A DNA stretch of 23,498 bases from JBCCFX01 sp039029515 (GTDB lineage: Bacteria > Planctomycetota > Phycisphaerae > Phycisphaerales > SM1A02), in assembly GCA_039029515.1 (NCBI GenBank), contig JBCCFX010000039.1, forward strand, positions 1-23,498, given 5' to 3'. How positions within the stretch are numbered: the first letter of the stretch is position 1; every line of letters starts with the position of its first letter. The translations under genes were made by a program, and so were the position numbers. A model generated the notes under the pieces. That model saw nothing but the letters and a program-made list of their open reading frames with translations, had not been told where the DNA came from and did not search any database. Below, in pieces: positions 22,028 through 23,498 of the stretch.

Positions 22028-22034
22028 GGAAGGT

Positions 22035-22499
22035 ATGTCCGATCAGAAACTCACACATGTGGACGATGCCGGCCGGGTGACGATGGTCGATGTCGGATCC
22101 AAGCCTGTGAGTCATCGTCGTGCCGTTGCCGAGGGCTTTGTCCGAGCACAGCCCACGACGATCGATCACCTCTTCGCCGGCGAACTCCCCAAAGGGGAGG
22201 CACTGGCCACCGCTCGTATCGCCGGTATTCAGGGGGCGAAGCGTACAGACGAACTCATTCCCCTCTGTCATTCGCTGCCACTCGATCAGGTCAGCGTGTC
22301 CATCGAGCGATCGGAAGACGACCGCGTGCGAATTGAAGCGGTCGCGGCGATCACGGCACGCACCGGTGTGGAGATGGAAGCACTGACCGCAGTCTCCGTC
22401 ACAGCACTCACGCTGTACGACATGATGAAAGCTGTCGATCGAGGGATGAGCATTGAAGATGTTCGGCTGATCGAGAAAACGAAGACGCCGGTTACGTAG
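22035..22499 (+). CDS. moaC: Cyclic pyranopterin monophosphate synthase (MoaC)
   Basis: 154 aa. Family motifs: LTHVDDAGRVTMVDVG, KPVSHRRAVAEG, ARIAGIQGAKRTDELIPLCHSLPL with the conserved His-containing LCH, and GVEMEALTAVSVTALTLYDMMKAVDRGM. MoaC turns the MoaA product into cyclic pyranopterin monophosphate, the first stable intermediate of molybdenum cofactor. The ATG at 22035 matches the family N-terminus; an upstream in-frame ATG at 21978 is on the wrong side of the promoter. The C-terminus ends TKTPVT instead of the more usual GGKSG-type tail. The gene is alone, with no other moa gene near, and its last 8 bases overlap the end of trpF on the other strand. Confidence 0.95.
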   Translation: MSDQKLTHVDDAGRVTMVDVGSKPVSHRRAVAEGFVRAQPTTIDHLFAGELPKGEALATARIAGIQGAKRTDELIPLCHSLPLDQVSVSIERSEDDRVRIEAVAAITARTGVEMEALTAVSVTALTLYDMMKAVDRGMSIEDVRLIEKTKTPVT

Positions 22500-23166
22500 C
22501 GGTTCGACGACGTTCATCATCCGCATCGCGAACGGCACCGATGAATGCGCGGATACGGTCATGATCCTTGACGCCGCGCTCGCGTTCCACGCCACTACTG
22601 ACATCGACACCAAATGGATGTACGGTTCGAATAGCCTCGCCGACCGTGTCGGGCGTCAGTCCGCCAGCGAGAAACACCGGTTGTTGCAGATCGGGCATCA
22701 GTGCAATCAGCGCGCTGTGGTCGAACGTCTGGCCGGAGCCGGCATGCGGTCCATCAACGAGCAGTGCATGAGCATGTCCGCTGGCGTCCCAAGACTGGAT
22801 CTCTTCGGCATCAAACGCAATGCCGCGGACAAGGCGAATCGGATCGGAATTCACGAGCCGCGCGGCGACGTCGAGCGTGATCGGCTCGTGCAACTGGCAC
22901 CAATCACCGTACTCGCGCCAGACGTTGTACATCGGTGGGGGAGGATCAAACGTGTCGGCAAAGACGCCGACTGCGATCGGCGGTACATCGACGGATTGCG
23001 TCGCGGCAAGGATCTCTTCGATCTGTGTTGCCGACGACACGTAGCGTGGCGACTTTGGTGCGAAGACGATGCCGATGAGATCGGCACCTGCAATGGCGGC
23101 GACTTCTGCTGCGTCCGGCGTCGTCAGGCCGCAGATCTTCACCCGAGTTGCGTTCGAGGCAATCAT
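22492..23166 (-). CDS. trpF: Phosphoribosylanthranilate isomerase (TrpF)
   Basis: 224 aa. The TIM-barrel motifs are in order: VKICGLT with catalytic Cys12, GIVFAPKSPRYVS, AVGVFAD, HALLVDGPHAGSGQTFD with general-acid Asp138, FLAGGLTPDTV and GVDVSSGVE. It isomerises phosphoribosylanthranilate in tryptophan synthesis. The usual VQLHG segment reads CQLHE. It begins with an ATGA overlap with the stop of the upstream TPR-type gene, so translation is coupled, and its 3' end overlaps the 3' end of moaC by 8 nt. It is not clustered with other trp genes in the window; pabA/trpG is about 7 kb away. Confidence 0.93.
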   Translation of the reverse strand: MIASNATRVKICGLTTPDAAEVAAIAGADLIGIVFAPKSPRYVSSATQIEEILAATQSVDVPPIAVGVFADTFDPPPPMYNVWREYGDWCQLHEPITLDVAARLVNSDPIRLVRGIAFDAEEIQSWDASGHAHALLVDGPHAGSGQTFDHSALIALMPDLQQPVFLAGGLTPDTVGEAIRTVHPFGVDVSSGVERERGVKDHDRIRAFIGAVRDADDERRRTAT

Positions 23167-23498
23167 GTGCTCAGTTCACCGCGAAGCTGATCCGCAAGCG
23201 CCGAGAGTCCGGGCACCTGAAGGTCACGTTTGAGTGCGGCAAGAAGTTCACGCGCACGATCGCGGTTCTCAATATGCCGTACGTAGATGAGTGACAGGAT
23301 GAGTCGGACTTCATCCGCCTTGGCACTGTTGGGAAAGTGCGTGAGCAACGATTCGTAGGCGAGTCGTGCGCGGGGATAATCCTTGTCCGCGTACAGCTGA
23401 TTCGCAAGATCCAGCTGGCGCGACTCGCTCAGCACGATGTCCGGTTTTTCGTCGATCACAAGCTCGAAGAAGCAGCGCGGCGATTTCGCGTGATGATC
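23163..23498 (-). CDS. TPR-type helical protein, C-terminal part (cut by window edge)
   Basis: The frame is open to the last base, so the gene starts to the right of the window; 111 residues are visible. A GTG at 23459 is in frame but the reading frame continues upstream through CFFELVIDEKPDIVLS, so this is more likely the C-terminal part of a longer protein than a 98-residue one. The visible part is helical with a TPR-like pair (LANQLYADKDYPRARLAYES, then LLTHFPNSAKADEVR) and a third helix pair. TPR repeats bind partner proteins. The stop overlaps the trpF start (ATGA). The N-terminal domain and function are unknown. Confidence 0.7.
   Translation of the reverse strand, partial: DHHAKSPRCFFELVIDEKPDIVLSESRQLDLANQLYADKDYPRARLAYESLLTHFPNSAKADEVRLILSLIYVRHIENRDRARELLAALKRDLQVPGLSALADQLRGELST

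Noticed and set aside
1..23498. CRISPR array, tRNA, rRNA, insertion sequence, prophage or defence island
   Set aside because: No regularly spaced direct repeats, no cloverleaf or CCA-type ends, no transposase, integrase or restriction-methylation genes were seen. The only nuclease, the HNH protein, has no mobile or defence neighbours.

Overview
The window reads as ordinary chromosome from a Gram-negative bacterium of the Planctomycetota, most likely near the Phycisphaerae. That placement is an inference from the gene mix: a DUF1570 secreted metallopeptidase, a PQQ-propeller lipoprotein, many secreted or lipoprotein genes of unknown role, KdsA (so a Kdo-containing outer membrane), an arginine-kinase pair McsA/McsB, and single housekeeping genes scattered among unrelated neighbours. 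GC content looks moderately high and even throughout. I see no mobile element, tRNA, rRNA, CRISPR array or sign of recent transfer, and no gap between genes longer than about 210 bases.

Layout from left to right. A lipoprotein gene cut by the left edge and a DUF1570 metallopeptidase lie on the minus strand. A tiny lipoprotein and an isolated nuoB follow on the plus strand and end at a strong hairpin shared with a convergent HNH nuclease gene. A minus-strand group PQQ-lipoprotein > purH > tag comes next, then ribE on plus. A minus-strand group gluQ > DUF192 lipoprotein > SpoIIE-type phosphatase, probably followed by a small secreted protein, faces a divergent pterin-carbinolamine dehydratase gene. 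Then come mcsA > mcsB and kdsA (minus), a DUF1444 gene and pabA/trpG (plus), a voltage-gated K+ channel with a zinc ribbon (minus), an alpha/beta hydrolase and a coupled pair (small conserved protein > large GT-C-like membrane protein) on plus, a lipoprotein > tandem thioredoxin-domain protein pair (minus), moaC (plus), and trpF preceded by a TPR-type protein that runs off the right edge (minus).

Functionally these are parts of separate core pathways: purines (purH), riboflavin (ribE), tryptophan or folate (pabA/trpG, trpF), molybdenum cofactor (moaC), Kdo/LPS (kdsA), respiration (nuoB), DNA repair (tag), tRNA modification (gluQ), and protein quality control (mcsAB). I did not find a convincing new multi-gene system. 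The most interesting signal is regulatory. Nine genes carry a TANNNT -10 box ending only 6 to 16 nt before the start codon (6 to 8 nt in seven of them) and have no Shine-Dalgarno sequence, so several are probably transcribed as leaderless mRNAs; genes with clear Shine-Dalgarno sites do not show this. Two divergent promoters appear to share overlapping, near-symmetric -10 boxes.
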